Notes: generated by a model from the sequence alone, not told the origin. Positions 52,609 to 61,624 are shown, counted from the stretch's first letter. The stretch: 64,000 nucleotides of DNA from Sphingobacterium sp. UBA7855 (GCA_002500745.1 DLST01000011.1:1-64000), one strand, 5' to 3'. Program-made: numbers and translations.

Positions 52609-53485
52609 ATCAACACTCTATGTTGCTGCTGGTGCTTGTAGTTACGGACTTCTTGCAACAATTGTAAAATATGCCAATCATTTAGGTATACATACCAGCT
52701 TATTGACCTTTTTGCAATTTATGTTCGGATTTCTCGTTTTGCTGGCATTGAATCTTTTATCAAAACGCAACGTAGAAGAATGTAACGTCATCAAATTCTC
52801 ATCGAAGATTAAATTGATGGCCTGGGGCATTTCTCTAGGTCTGACCACAACACTTTATTATCTATCCATTCAATACATTCCAGTATCCATTGGGATTATT
52901 CTACTGATGCAGTCTATTTGGATTAGTCTAGTCGCAGAAGCATTGCTTTTAAGAAAATTCCCTTCACGTGTAAAGATAATAGGTGTTATTATTGTCCTAC
53001 TCGGAACAGCCTTTGCTACTAATATAGTGCAAAATGATATCGCCCTTAACTACAAAGGAATACTATTAGGCTTCGGTGCCGGGATAAGTTATGCTCTGGC
53101 AATTTATGCATCAAGTTCTGTAGAGAAGCAATTACCAAGTCCATTGCGCAGCCAATTCTTAGTTCTGGGCGGACTATTACTCATCGTAGTGTTTTGGAAC
53201 ATTGATATCGTACGGTATATGCAAATTGGAGCATTACCTTGGGGAATGCTTATTGCGATTTTTGGAACGATCCTTCCTCCCTTATTATATACAAAAGGCA
53301 TCCCTAAAACTGGAATAGCTATGGGTAATATAATTTCAAGCCTAGAGATACCTATTTCAATACTCTCTGCCATGCTTGTTTTGCAGGAAGTTGTATCGGG
53401 ATTTCAGTGCTTTGGCATACTGCTTATTTTAATAGCTGTAATAATCATCAATCTACGCGAGCAGCACGAGCTAACCAACGCGTAA
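52595..53485 (+). CDS. EamA/DMT-family transporter
   Basis: A 10-helix inner-membrane exporter of the drug/metabolite transporter superfamily. The 296 residues contain two EamA repeats, the first beginning LYVAAGACSYGLLATIVKYAN and the second around GILLGFGAGISYALAIYASS, each with about five helices. These proteins export amino acids, sugars or drugs; no specificity can be read. Its start overlaps the esterase gene by 14 bases, so the two are translationally coupled and perhaps under the Crp-like regulator. Confidence 0.88.
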   Translation: MKDYKSTLYVAAGACSYGLLATIVKYANHLGIHTSLLTFLQFMFGFLVLLALNLLSKRNVEECNVIKFSSKIKLMAWGISLGLTTTLYYLSIQYIPVSIGIILLMQSIWISLVAEALLLRKFPSRVKIIGVIIVLLGTAFATNIVQNDIALNYKGILLGFGAGISYALAIYASSSVEKQLPSPLRSQFLVLGGLLLIVVFWNIDIVRYMQIGALPWGMLIAIFGTILPPLLYTKGIPKTGIAMGNIISSLEIPISILSAMLVLQEVVSGFQCFGILLILIAVIIINLREQHELTNA

Positions 53486-53628
53486 ACCTGTATATCCCCA
53501 TACTTTTATTTAATAAACCTTGGAGAATCCATGCTACGCATGATAAGCACAAGGTATAGATAAGATAAAATAAAAAAGTAATAACGTACTACTCAGATGA
53601 GATGGAATAAAGATAAAAAGTAGGTGCT

Positions 53629-53707
53629 AAAAAAAAGCTTAGCATTGGTCGGGCGACCTGCTAAGCTTTTATAAATACCTCTTTGTAGAGGCAATCAACC
53701 TAAACCT
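53629..53707 (-). ncRNA. Putative small RNA, about 75-80 nt
   Basis: On the minus strand, transcription from the promoter at 53742-53712 would begin near 53707 and end in the T-run at 53636-53629. The transcript has no start codon followed by an open frame. It would fold into a small hairpin CCTCT-ACAA-AGAGG (53691-53678), and then a strong terminator (53670-53633) whose inner part GGTC-GCCC-GACC extends the stem. The single-stranded part between start and first hairpin is U/A/G-rich (AGGTTTAGGTTGATT), a possible seed. I do not recognise a known RNA family. The gene call rests on promoter plus terminator only. Confidence 0.6.
53633..53670. terminator. Terminator of the small RNA and of the DMT transporter gene
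   Basis: A 12-bp stem (AAAAGCTTAGCA and TGCTAAGCTTTT) is topped by a 4-bp GGTC/GACC stem. Eight T follow on the minus strand, and a short T-run closes it on the plus strand. Confidence 0.88.
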
Positions 53708-53711
53708 ATGA

Positions 53712-53742
53712 CAAAGATAATGGTTCAAATGATATAAACAAA
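53712..53742 (-). promoter_or_regulatory. Consensus promoter of the putative small RNA
   Basis: On the minus strand: TTTG (53742-53739), 19-base spacer, TATCTTTG (53719-53712). Both the motifs and the spacing match the Bacteroidota housekeeping promoter as well as the tRNA-Lys promoter does. No gene lies downstream except the short terminated region. Confidence 0.75.
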
Positions 53743-53921
53743 AATTTTGTTATATTTTTTTTCAACTCCCATAAATTTGCTTTGGGACAGCCTTCACAAA
53801 AGGATTAGTAAGTGTAAAATGTACACTACAATCTTTTCTCATTTTTTTAACGCTAGAGACATGATCTTTTACGGCCCATTTTTGTAGGATCTAAACTTAG
53901 GTGATTGATTTAATTATTTAG

Positions 53922-53929
53922 TAACTTTG
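53922..53929 (+). promoter_or_regulatory. Promoter -7 box of ribE
   Basis: TAACTTTG matches TAnnTTTG, 21 bases before the ATG at 53950. A TTG at 53905-53907 is 14 bases upstream, a bit short. Confidence 0.5.
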
Positions 53930-53949
53930 AATCAATCAAAAAAAGCATC

Positions 53950-54540
53950 ATGTTTACTGGAATTATAGAAACGCTAGGAAAAATAGAAAATATCGAACAC
54001 GACAAAAGCAATATTCATTTTTATGTCAGTTCCGCTATTTCCAATGAACTTAAAATAGACCAAAGTGTGAGCCACAATGGAGTATGTCTCACTGTGGTTG
54101 GATTAAACAACGATCTCCATCAGGTAACGGCAATTGACGAAACGCTGCAAAAGACAAATTTAGCACAATTAAAAGTGGGAGACTTGATCAACCTGGAACG
54201 CTGCACCTTGGCTGGTGGCAGATTCGATGGACATATCGTACAAGGGCATGTCGATCAGATTGCCAGTTGCATTGCCAAGCGGGACGAAAATGGTAGTTAT
54301 GTTTTTACATTTCAATATGATATCTCCAAACAAAATATTACCGTAGAAAAGGGATCAATTACTGTAAATGGTATCAGCTTGACAGTTGTAGATTCAAGAA
54401 ACGATCAATTTTCCGTCGCGATCATTCCCTATACACTCGAACATACCAACTTGCAACATGTCGAAGTAGGTAGCACAGTCAATCTCGAATTTGATATTAT
54501 CGGGAAATATGTCAGCAAGATCATGGCTTTGCGTAGTTAA
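53950..54540 (+). CDS. ribE: Riboflavin synthase alpha subunit
   Basis: Dismutates two molecules of 6,7-dimethyl-8-ribityllumazine to riboflavin. The 196-residue protein has the two tandem lumazine-binding barrels: N-terminal MFTGIIETLG with VSHNGVCLTVV, and C-terminal GSITVNGISLTVVDSRNDQFSVAIIPYTLEHT. The FDGHIVQGHVDQIA bridge is typical. It is the only riboflavin gene here. A T-rich hairpin at 54551-54586 follows, and no riboswitch was seen upstream. Confidence 0.96.
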   Translation: MFTGIIETLGKIENIEHDKSNIHFYVSSAISNELKIDQSVSHNGVCLTVVGLNNDLHQVTAIDETLQKTNLAQLKVGDLINLERCTLAGGRFDGHIVQGHVDQIASCIAKRDENGSYVFTFQYDISKQNITVEKGSITVNGISLTVVDSRNDQFSVAIIPYTLEHTNLQHVEVGSTVNLEFDIIGKYVSKIMALRS

Positions 54541-54550
54541 TAAATTTTTT

Positions 54551-54586
54551 AAGCATCCTTGGGTCTAAATCCATCCGAGGATGCTT
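54551..54586. repeat. Hairpin after ribE, weak terminator
   Basis: AAGCATCCT (54551-54559) pairs with AGGATGCTT (54578-54586) with an 18-base loop. T-runs flank it on the 5' side only, so its ability to terminate is doubtful. Confidence 0.5.
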
Positions 54587-54609
54587 ATCCCAAAGATGAC
54601 GCGGTCTAG

Positions 54610-56409
54610 CTATTCCAAATAATGCCCCTGGCGTATTAGTAGTGCCCGGTACTTGTTAAATACACTCGATTTGGATACAAAGCCCATATATTTGTTTTCG
54701 GCTCCTAAAACCGGAAGTATCCAAGTATCATCCTTATTCATTTTGGCCATCACAATTTCCATATTTTCATTGATTCCTACAGTATCATTTGGCTTCTGAG
54801 CTAATTTTTCAAAGGTCGTATCTCCCCCCTCTACTTCTCCCAATAACGCAGAAAAGAGAAACTCGCTGTAAACAAGACCAATAAATTTACCCTCGTAATC
54901 CACTACCGGAAAAATATTACGCTTACTGTGGATAATGTCCGTCTGCCTCGTTTTAGGTGTTTCATCCGGACGCAGGATGACAAAATTAGTTTCCAACACA
55001 TATTTTATTCGCATCATACTGAGTACCGATCGATCCTTATCCTCATAAGAAATCAGATCTCCCGATTCCGCCAATACTTTAGTATAAATGGAGTGTTTCA
55101 ATACGGTCCGATTAATCAAGTAAGAAATTGAACAGACCAACATCAAAGGAACCATTAATGTGTACCCCCCGGTCACCTCTGCAATCAAAAATATACCAGT
55201 TAACGGAGCATGCATAATGCCACTCAAAGCACCAGCCATTCCCGCTACCACAAAATTAGGTACATTTAACTCGGCAATCCCAGTCAAGTTTATCCCGTAT
55301 GAAAACGCAAAGCCCAACAGTCCCCCCATTACCAAACTTGGTCCAAAAACGCCCCCGTTGCCTCCCCCATTCAATGTAAACAGTGCAGCAAACGATTTTC
55401 CAAATAATGTCAATATCGTATAACCAAAGACCACTAAGCCAATGTCCTTATAATTCGAAAACAAACTGTTTTTAACAATCGAGTTAAACTGCCCGTTGAG
55501 AATTTGCTGTATGGTAATATATCCCTCACCGTAAAGTGCGGGAAATACAAAAATCATCAAACCTAATGAAATACCACTCACCCAAACTTTGTTATAGGGA
55601 TTCTTAATGTTTGCGAACCATTTTCCTACCGTTCTGGAAACACGCGCAAAATAAATGGTATAAAGACCAATAAGCACCGCCAGCAGCAAATAAAATAGTA
55701 ACGCCGAAACCTGCCAATCGGAATTAAACGTACTAAAGAGAGGTTCATTGTACAAGACTCGCGACACAACTGACGCCAGAGCCGATGAAATCAATAAAGG
55801 AATAAAAACAGGAATAGAAAATTCAGGCAGTAAAATCTCGATCGCAAAAATCATTCCCGCCAAAGGACTGTTGAACGCCCCAGAAATTCCCGCTGCGGCT
55901 CCACAGGCCAATAACATAGTAACTTCCTTATACTGTAAACCAAAAAAGCGGGCTATATTAGAACCAATAGAAGATCCGCCCAAAGCGACTGGAGCCTCCA
56001 AACCACAAGATCCACCAAAACCCACGGTAATTGCCGAGGTGACTACCTGCGAATAGATATTACTTGGGTCTAACCGGCTTCCTTTACGACTAATGGCATA
56101 AATGATTGGAGTAATGCCGTGCTCCATCTTCTTCCCTTTTAAAAACTTACGAACAAAAAATACACTAAGCAAGATCCCGATCAACGGAAAAATCAAATAG
56201 ACCGAGTACTTTACCTTCCAATCAATATCATCTTGTATGGTTGCCGCAATAAAATGGGTCAGCCGCTTGAGCACAGATGCCATGATACCACCAACAATCC
56301 CCACCAAAAATGCCAATAGAATGATAAAATTTCTGTTCGAAACTTTTTTCATCCGCCATTGGTTAATCTGGTCTATCTTTCTAAAAAAACGTCCTTTGAG
56401 GTTTTCCAT
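54610..56409 (-). CDS. ClC-type chloride channel/transporter with CBS domains
   Basis: A 599-residue ClC protein that moves chloride, alone or in exchange for protons. Key selectivity segments are GSCGLEAPVALGG (GREGP-like, with Glu retained as in H+/Cl- antiporters), GAFNSPLAGMIFAIE, and GGGNGGVFGPSLVMGG (GxFxP). Around twelve membrane segments end near residue 430; the C-terminal part (about 445-590) contains two CBS domains (MRIKYVLETN; VGINENMEIVMAKM) that may bind adenine nucleotides. It lies 6 bases downstream of oxyR on the same strand. Confidence 0.93.
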   Translation of the reverse strand: MENLKGRFFRKIDQINQWRMKKVSNRNFIILLAFLVGIVGGIMASVLKRLTHFIAATIQDDIDWKVKYSVYLIFPLIGILLSVFFVRKFLKGKKMEHGITPIIYAISRKGSRLDPSNIYSQVVTSAITVGFGGSCGLEAPVALGGSSIGSNIARFFGLQYKEVTMLLACGAAAGISGAFNSPLAGMIFAIEILLPEFSIPVFIPLLISSALASVVSRVLYNEPLFSTFNSDWQVSALLFYLLLAVLIGLYTIYFARVSRTVGKWFANIKNPYNKVWVSGISLGLMIFVFPALYGEGYITIQQILNGQFNSIVKNSLFSNYKDIGLVVFGYTILTLFGKSFAALFTLNGGGNGGVFGPSLVMGGLLGFAFSYGINLTGIAELNVPNFVVAGMAGALSGIMHAPLTGIFLIAEVTGGYTLMVPLMLVCSISYLINRTVLKHSIYTKVLAESGDLISYEDKDRSVLSMMRIKYVLETNFVILRPDETPKTRQTDIIHSKRNIFPVVDYEGKFIGLVYSEFLFSALLGEVEGGDTTFEKLAQKPNDTVGINENMEIVMAKMNKDDTWILPVLGAENKYMGFVSKSSVFNKYRALLIRQGHYLE

Positions 56410-56415
56410 AACAAC

Positions 56416-57354
56416 TTATTGAAAGCTCAACACTTCCTTCTTCTTTTTTGTTTTAAATTTATCAGGCACTACAGCGAGTATTTCTTTTTCTAAGGCCTGG
56501 ATTGCATGTCTCTTAACATAATTTTGGGTCGTTACCAAGGATATTTCACGTACCGGTTCTGGCGATTTGAAATAACGGATTCGATCCAATTGATCATCAG
56601 AATAATCCCAAATCGATAATTCCGGCAATATCGTGATTCCATCGTTGACATCCACCATGCGCTTTAACGTCTCTACACTACCCGTATTGTACTCAAATCT
56701 TCCTGTAAGATCTTGATTGTGCTTGTGGTGACAAATATTAAGCACTTGACCGCGCATGCAGTGGCCCTCATTAAGTAACCAAAGCTTATCGTCAGCGATA
56801 TCATCACCACTAAGTATTTTCTTTGAAAATAGCGAACTATTGGTTGAAATATAAGCAACAAAATTTTCATAAAACAAAGGCGATTCCAATATTCCAGGGT
56901 CATTTAACGGCGTTGACAACAATCCACAATCCAAAAGTCCGACTTTCAATTCATGAACAATTCGTTCTGTCGTATATTCCCATATCTGCAATTGTAATTT
57001 CGGATACTTCTCCATAAATGTGGCCAACACATTCGGAAGTAAATAAGGGGCAATTGTTGGAATGACACCGACCTTTAAGGTGCCCTCAATTTCTCCTTTT
57101 TTATCTTGAACAATTTCATTGATCTTGCGGCTTTCTGTTAAAACGAGTCGGGCCTGAAGAATAATTTTCTCGCCAATTTCTGTTGGAATAACAGGCTGGC
57201 GACTGCGATCAAAGATTTTCGCTCCTAAGGACTCTTCGAGTTTTTGAATTTGCATACTTAATGTTGGCTGCGTCACATAACATTTTTCGGCAGCTGCCAC
57301 AAAACTTCGGTAGGTATCAACAGCTACAATATATTCCAATTGGATTAAGGTCAT
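56416..57354 (-). CDS. oxyR: OxyR-type LysR regulator with both redox cysteines
   Basis: Senses hydrogen peroxide by a disulfide between C199 and C208 (EGHCMRGQVLNIC), which sit at the same residue numbers as in E. coli OxyR with the same eight residues between. The N-terminal helix-turn-helix (MTLIQLEYIVAVDTYRSF, residues 1-60) and the effector domain are complete in 312 residues. ATG 57354 is chosen over 57375, giving the usual LysR start. It is followed by the ClC gene after six bases. It may regulate the peroxidase genes in this organism; no target box was searched. Confidence 0.95.
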   Translation of the reverse strand: MTLIQLEYIVAVDTYRSFVAAAEKCYVTQPTLSMQIQKLEESLGAKIFDRSRQPVIPTEIGEKIILQARLVLTESRKINEIVQDKKGEIEGTLKVGVIPTIAPYLLPNVLATFMEKYPKLQLQIWEYTTERIVHELKVGLLDCGLLSTPLNDPGILESPLFYENFVAYISTNSSLFSKKILSGDDIADDKLWLLNEGHCMRGQVLNICHHKHNQDLTGRFEYNTGSVETLKRMVDVNDGITILPELSIWDYSDDQLDRIRYFKSPEPVREISLVTTQNYVKRHAIQALEKEILAVVPDKFKTKKKKEVLSFQ

Positions 57355-57517
57355 CTTACTATCTTTAAAGCACAAAACTACGAATCCTGTCGTAAACCAT
57401 AGTCAAATCCTTTATAATTAAAGTCAACATAAGTATTTCTCCTGCATATTATATAATAAATACCTTGCCAAAAAAGCCCTATATATCCACTATTGTTACA
57501 TTTGTTCACATAAAAAA

Positions 57518-57549
57518 TTGATTTCATCAAAATGCTTTTCTTAAATTTG
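57518..57549 (+). promoter_or_regulatory. Promoter of the S46 peptidase gene
   Basis: TTG (57518-57520), 21 bases, TAAATTTG (57542-57549), 31 bases before the ATG. A second box TACATTTG at 57497-57504 lies farther upstream without a spaced TTG. Confidence 0.65.
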
Positions 57550-57580
57550 AAGATTTACAACAGTTGATAGTTAAAATCCT

Positions 57581-59743
57581 ATGAAGTTTATAAATCATAC
57601 GACAATTGCGCTAGCGTTATTCTTAACCGTGGCGAATAGCTCCTATACCAAGGCGAATCTGGACGAAGGAATGTTTCCACTAAGCGAATTGAATAGGGCT
57701 GGGTTGAAGAAAGCTGGACTAAAGATCAGTGAGAAAGATATTTACAATCCTGGCCGGGTCGGTCTGGTAGATGCCCTTGTTCAAGTCAGCGGATGTACAG
57801 GATCATTTGTTTCCAATCGTGGACTGATCATGACCAATCACCACTGTGCCTTTTCGGCTGTTCAGCTTGCCAGTACAGCAATAAACAATTACCTGAAAAA
57901 TGGTTTCGTCGCGCAAAACCAAGAACAAGAGATTGAAGCTAAAGGATTAAAAATCAGAATCACCGATTCTTACGAAGACGTTTCAGCCAAAGTATTAAAT
58001 GCTGTGGCCAATATCAGCGATCCTGTAGAGCGCATCAATACCATCAAACGTAAGCAGCAGGAACTAGTTAAACAAGCTGAAAAAGAGGATCCAACCATTA
58101 AAGCCGAAGTGTCAGAAATGTTTATCGGAAAAAGTTATGTGTTGTTTCGCTATAAAACGATCGAGGATGTTCGTCTAGTTTATATTCCCCGTCAAAATAT
58201 CGGTGAATTTGGTGGAGAAACAGACAACTGGGTATGGCCTCGCCACACGGGAGATTATTCTTTTCTAAGGGCATACGTAGACAAAAACGGAAAATCTGCT
58301 CCTTATTCAAAAGATAACGTTCCTTACCAGCCAAAAAAACACCTTAAGGTCAATCCAAATGGCGTACGGGAAAATGATTTTACCTTTATACTCGGCTATC
58401 CCGGAAAAACATTCCGCCACCGCCCAGCACAATATATCCGATATCAACAAGAATATCTTTTACCTTACGTATCCAATTTATACGACTTCCAAAATAGACA
58501 AATGGAAGAAGCTGGAAAAGACAATACTGATATTGCATTATCCTTGGCCACTCGTATAAAACGCAATGCCAATGTATTAAAGAACTATCGTGGCAAACTC
58601 AAGGGTCTAAAAGGTATCGACCTGCTTTCGACAAAAAAACAGGAAGACGAAGCATTGGGCGCATTTATTTTAAGTAAGCCCGAACTTAAAGATAAATATG
58701 GAAATCTTCTTGCTGAAATTGACGCGTATTACCAATTGAGTGATCAAGATGCGCTAAAGGAGCTTTGGATCAACAACATTTACAACAGCACGAGCCTATT
58801 GAAAGTCGCTCGCGATATCAATATGTTGAAAGCCTTCTTAGCCAACGAGAGATCACCTCAATCGGCCAAACAATTGTTCGATCTAAATAGCGAAAAATTA
58901 AAAACGGCTCTCAAAGAAACTTACGAAAGTTATAATAAACAAGCCGATAAGCAGATTTTCGCTAAAATGTTGGAAGATGCCGTTGCCTTCAAAGGCAAAA
59001 ACCAACTTGCCTCGATTCAGAAATTGCAATTTAACAAGGAAAAAGCGCAACAGTATGCTAATGAAATCATTCAGAATAGCAAACTTGGCGATCAACAATA
59101 TATACTCAATACCGTCTTGGCCAATGCCGACGCGCTGCAAAAATTTAACGACGAATTATTGGATTTCCAGAATAAGCTAAACAACGATATCGTCGAGTAT
59201 GCGGCTGAGCAAAAAAGACGCGAAGGGGTGCTCAACAAATTAATGGGCGATTATGTCGCTGTTAAGGAAATTTTTCAGGCCAAAAACTTTATTCCGGATG
59301 CAAACTCTACCTTACGCTTGACTTATGGTCACATCAAAGGTTATTCTCCTGCTGACGCAACCTATATGAAGCCGTTCACAACAATCGAAGGAATCATTCA
59401 AAAAGGAAACCTCGGCTTGCCTGAGTTTGACTATCCACAAGAAATCAAAACAGCTTATCGCAACAAAAATTTTGGACCTTACCTGCAAAAAGATCTCGGA
59501 TCTGTCCCTGTGAATATTTTATATGATATGGATACGACCGGAGGAAATTCAGGATCTCCAATTATGAATGCCAAAGGCGAATTGATCGGCGTAAATTTTG
59601 ATCGTGCCTATGACGCAACAATCAATGATTTCGCCTGGAACGAAAGCTATAGTAGATCTATCGGCGTAGACATACGGTATGTCCTTTGGGTTGCCGATAA
59701 AATTGATAATGCCCAGTTCATTCTGAAAGAAATGGGTATTTAA
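57581..59743 (+). CDS. S46 dipeptidyl-peptidase, DPP11-like
   Basis: A periplasmic serine peptidase that removes dipeptides from peptides. The 720-residue protein has a signal peptide (1-21, ending NSSYT or later), catalytic His87 (GLIMTNHHC), a probable Asp229 region (GGETDNWVWPRHTG), and Ser657 in TTGGNSGSP. Eighteen residues after the Ser is Arg675 (NFDRAYD). The matching Arg673 of Porphyromonas gingivalis DPP11 gives Asp/Glu specificity at P1, while DPP7 has Gly. This enzyme is therefore likely to cut after acidic residues. It has its own promoter and terminator. It divergently faces the oxyR gene. Confidence 0.9.
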   Translation: MKFINHTTIALALFLTVANSSYTKANLDEGMFPLSELNRAGLKKAGLKISEKDIYNPGRVGLVDALVQVSGCTGSFVSNRGLIMTNHHCAFSAVQLASTAINNYLKNGFVAQNQEQEIEAKGLKIRITDSYEDVSAKVLNAVANISDPVERINTIKRKQQELVKQAEKEDPTIKAEVSEMFIGKSYVLFRYKTIEDVRLVYIPRQNIGEFGGETDNWVWPRHTGDYSFLRAYVDKNGKSAPYSKDNVPYQPKKHLKVNPNGVRENDFTFILGYPGKTFRHRPAQYIRYQQEYLLPYVSNLYDFQNRQMEEAGKDNTDIALSLATRIKRNANVLKNYRGKLKGLKGIDLLSTKKQEDEALGAFILSKPELKDKYGNLLAEIDAYYQLSDQDALKELWINNIYNSTSLLKVARDINMLKAFLANERSPQSAKQLFDLNSEKLKTALKETYESYNKQADKQIFAKMLEDAVAFKGKNQLASIQKLQFNKEKAQQYANEIIQNSKLGDQQYILNTVLANADALQKFNDELLDFQNKLNNDIVEYAAEQKRREGVLNKLMGDYVAVKEIFQAKNFIPDANSTLRLTYGHIKGYSPADATYMKPFTTIEGIIQKGNLGLPEFDYPQEIKTAYRNKNFGPYLQKDLGSVPVNILYDMDTTGGNSGSPIMNAKGELIGVNFDRAYDATINDFAWNESYSRSIGVDIRYVLWVADKIDNAQFILKEMGI

Positions 59744-59763
59744 TATGCACTGAAACAAGTATC

Positions 59764-59801
59764 AAAAAATCCGCTTCATCGTATAATGTAGCGGATTTTT
59801 T
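59764..59801. terminator. Bidirectional terminator after the S46 peptidase gene
   Basis: AAAAAATCCGCT (59764-59775) and AGCGGATTTTTT (59790-59801) form a perfect 12-bp stem with T-runs at both ends, between converging genes. Confidence 0.9.
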
Positions 59802-59869
59802 GTTGGTCCCGACACCATGACATCAACATCTGCGGAAATAATTAACTTTCACATCGGGATGACTATCAG

Positions 59870-61048
59870 CTACTCCGCTGCTTGCAGTAATGGTAAAAAA
59901 ACTTTTTTTAAACGCAGTAAACCGTTATTTAAAACATCCCTTGAGCAGGCAATATTTAGCCGAATAAAGTTGTCGCTTCCCTTTCCGTACATTGTTCCAA
60001 CATTGACCTGAACGTGCACTTCTTCCAATAACAACTGCCCCAATTTTCCACTTGAAACACCTAAAGCACTACAATCTACCCATACAAGATAGGTTCCTTC
60101 CAAAGGAAGTATATGCAAAGCCGAAAGATGCTCAGTCATAAAATCTTTTAAATGCAAATAATTGGCGTGAATATAATCTAACGCCTGATCCAACCATTCC
60201 CCACCCGCTTCGTATGCGGCTATCAAACCTGTTATGGCGAAAGGGCTTACACTACTAATCTCATTTGCAAGAAAAGCCAGCTGTACCTTCTTCTTGAGCT
60301 CAGGATCTGCTGCAACGACCGTGGCAACCTGTAAGCCTGCCAAGTTAAAGCTTTTGCTCGGCGCAATGCAGGTAATTGAATTTGCCAAGAAGGAAGCGCT
60401 GATGCTTCCAAATGGAATATGCGTATAGCCATCAAATACCAAATCACAATGAATTTCGTCTGAAATAACTAAAACATGATGCCGCAAGCAGATAGCTCCT
60501 AAACGTTCTAATTCCGCTCGAGTCCAAACCCGTCCTGCCGGATTATGGGGGCTGCATAAGATAAATACCTTAACGCTCGGGTCGCTTGCCTTCAATTCAA
60601 AATCCTCAAAGTCGATGCTATACTGCCCATCATGATACTTTAAGTCATTGGATACAACCTCCGCCCCATTACGTTCAATAGAAGAAAAAAAACAATGATA
60701 GACAGGTTCCTGAACCAGAATCTTGTCACCAGGAGTGGTAAATGCTTTAACCAAAGCCGAAAGTGCCGGTACAACACCAATAACAGGGAGCAGCCATTCC
60801 CGCTGAAGCGCGAATTTATGTCGTTGAAAAGACCACTTTATAATCGCGCTGTAAAAGGCAAAAGGAACGGAAGCATAACCATATATTGCATGCCGGACCC
60901 GTTCTGAAAGTGCATCTACGATAGGCTGTGCTGCAGGAAAATCCATATCAGCCACCCAAAGCGGAATCAAATCTTCATAGTTCTGCTGATTCCATTTGAC
61001 TGAATCTGTACCCCTGCGAACAATTGTTTTGTCAAAATTATAGATCAT
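59870..61048 (-). CDS. MalY/PatB-type pyridoxal-5'-phosphate-dependent C-S lyase
   Basis: A class I/II aminotransferase-fold enzyme of 392 residues, of the MalY/PatB group, that usually splits cystathionine or related C-S bonds. The PLP lysine is in APSKSFNLAGLQ, the N-terminus has VKWNQQNYEDLIPLWVADMDFPAA, the SPHNPAGRVW motif and the C-terminal FIRLNIACSRD arginine are all typical. An aminotransferase activity is possible. It is monocistronic and converges with the S46 gene. Confidence 0.92.
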   Translation of the reverse strand: MIYNFDKTIVRRGTDSVKWNQQNYEDLIPLWVADMDFPAAQPIVDALSERVRHAIYGYASVPFAFYSAIIKWSFQRHKFALQREWLLPVIGVVPALSALVKAFTTPGDKILVQEPVYHCFFSSIERNGAEVVSNDLKYHDGQYSIDFEDFELKASDPSVKVFILCSPHNPAGRVWTRAELERLGAICLRHHVLVISDEIHCDLVFDGYTHIPFGSISASFLANSITCIAPSKSFNLAGLQVATVVAADPELKKKVQLAFLANEISSVSPFAITGLIAAYEAGGEWLDQALDYIHANYLHLKDFMTEHLSALHILPLEGTYLVWVDCSALGVSSGKLGQLLLEEVHVQVNVGTMYGKGSDNFIRLNIACSRDVLNNGLLRLKKVFLPLLQAAE

Positions 61049-61175
61049 ACAGCAATTTAATGAAAATTAGAAGGCATTCGAAAGAAAAGGTGTATAAAGT
61101 AGACTTAGATTTAAAACACGAAATAAAATGAATAGTATAACAGGATTAGATTGGCATAAAAAAACACTAAAAATC

Positions 61176-61209
61176 TTGCATACTCGACCCTTATAAACCA
61201 TTATCTTTA
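61176..61209 (+). promoter_or_regulatory. Promoter of the DgkA-type gene
   Basis: TTG (61176-61178), 23 bases, TATCTTTA (61202-61209), 22 bases before the ATG at 61232. It is a good match except for the last base. Confidence 0.55.
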
Positions 61210-61231
61210 TATCAAAATAGAAATAACTACA

Positions 61232-61624
61232 ATGGCAAAAGACAGCTTTTCATTTAGTGCAAGATTAAAGAGTTTTCGCTATGCCTTCAACGGACTAAAA
61301 ACAGCTTGGCAGGAGGAACACAATTTTAGGGTGCATAGCGTAGCGGCTGTTATCGTCATAATTTTCTCCATTATACTTAACATCACTGTAAACGAATGGA
61401 TTGCCGTGCTATTTTCCATTGGCTTCGTGTTTGTCTGTGAGCTATTCAATACCGCTATGGAAAATATAGCCGACTTTACCTGTAACGAGGAAAACCCAAC
61501 CATAAAAAAGATTAAAGATGTAGCCGCAGCCGCTGTGATGATAAGCAGCATCACAGCATTACTAGTCGGCCTGCTAATATTTATCCCAAAGTTAATCTCA
61601 TTTATCCCCAGATACGTTTCTTAG
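61232..61624 (+). CDS. DgkA-family kinase (diacylglycerol/undecaprenol kinase)
   Basis: A small integral-membrane lipid kinase of 130 residues that phosphorylates diacylglycerol or undecaprenol at the membrane. It has an amphipathic start (SARLKSFRYAFNGLKTAWQEEHNFRVH), three membrane helices, and the catalytic-site motif ELFNTAMENIAD. The motif is shared with Gram-positive undecaprenol kinase; which lipid is used is uncertain. The last 27 bases overlap the end of the converging lipoprotein gene. Confidence 0.92.
   Translation: MAKDSFSFSARLKSFRYAFNGLKTAWQEEHNFRVHSVAAVIVIIFSIILNITVNEWIAVLFSIGFVFVCELFNTAMENIADFTCNEENPTIKKIKDVAAAAVMISSITALLVGLLIFIPKLISFIPRYVS

Larger units (their letters stand above)
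53486..53949. other. Intergenic region holding a small RNA locus and the ribE promoter
   Basis: The 464 bases between the DMT and ribE genes contain a minus-strand promoter and terminator enclosing no reading frame (53742-53629; see next entries), and a TAACTTTG box at 53922-53929 before ribE. No FMN riboswitch signature was recognised. Confidence 0.6.

Noticed and set aside
53486..53949. FMN riboswitch before ribE
   Set aside because: Characteristic conserved segments of the FMN element are absent; only a -7 box and the small RNA terminator occur.
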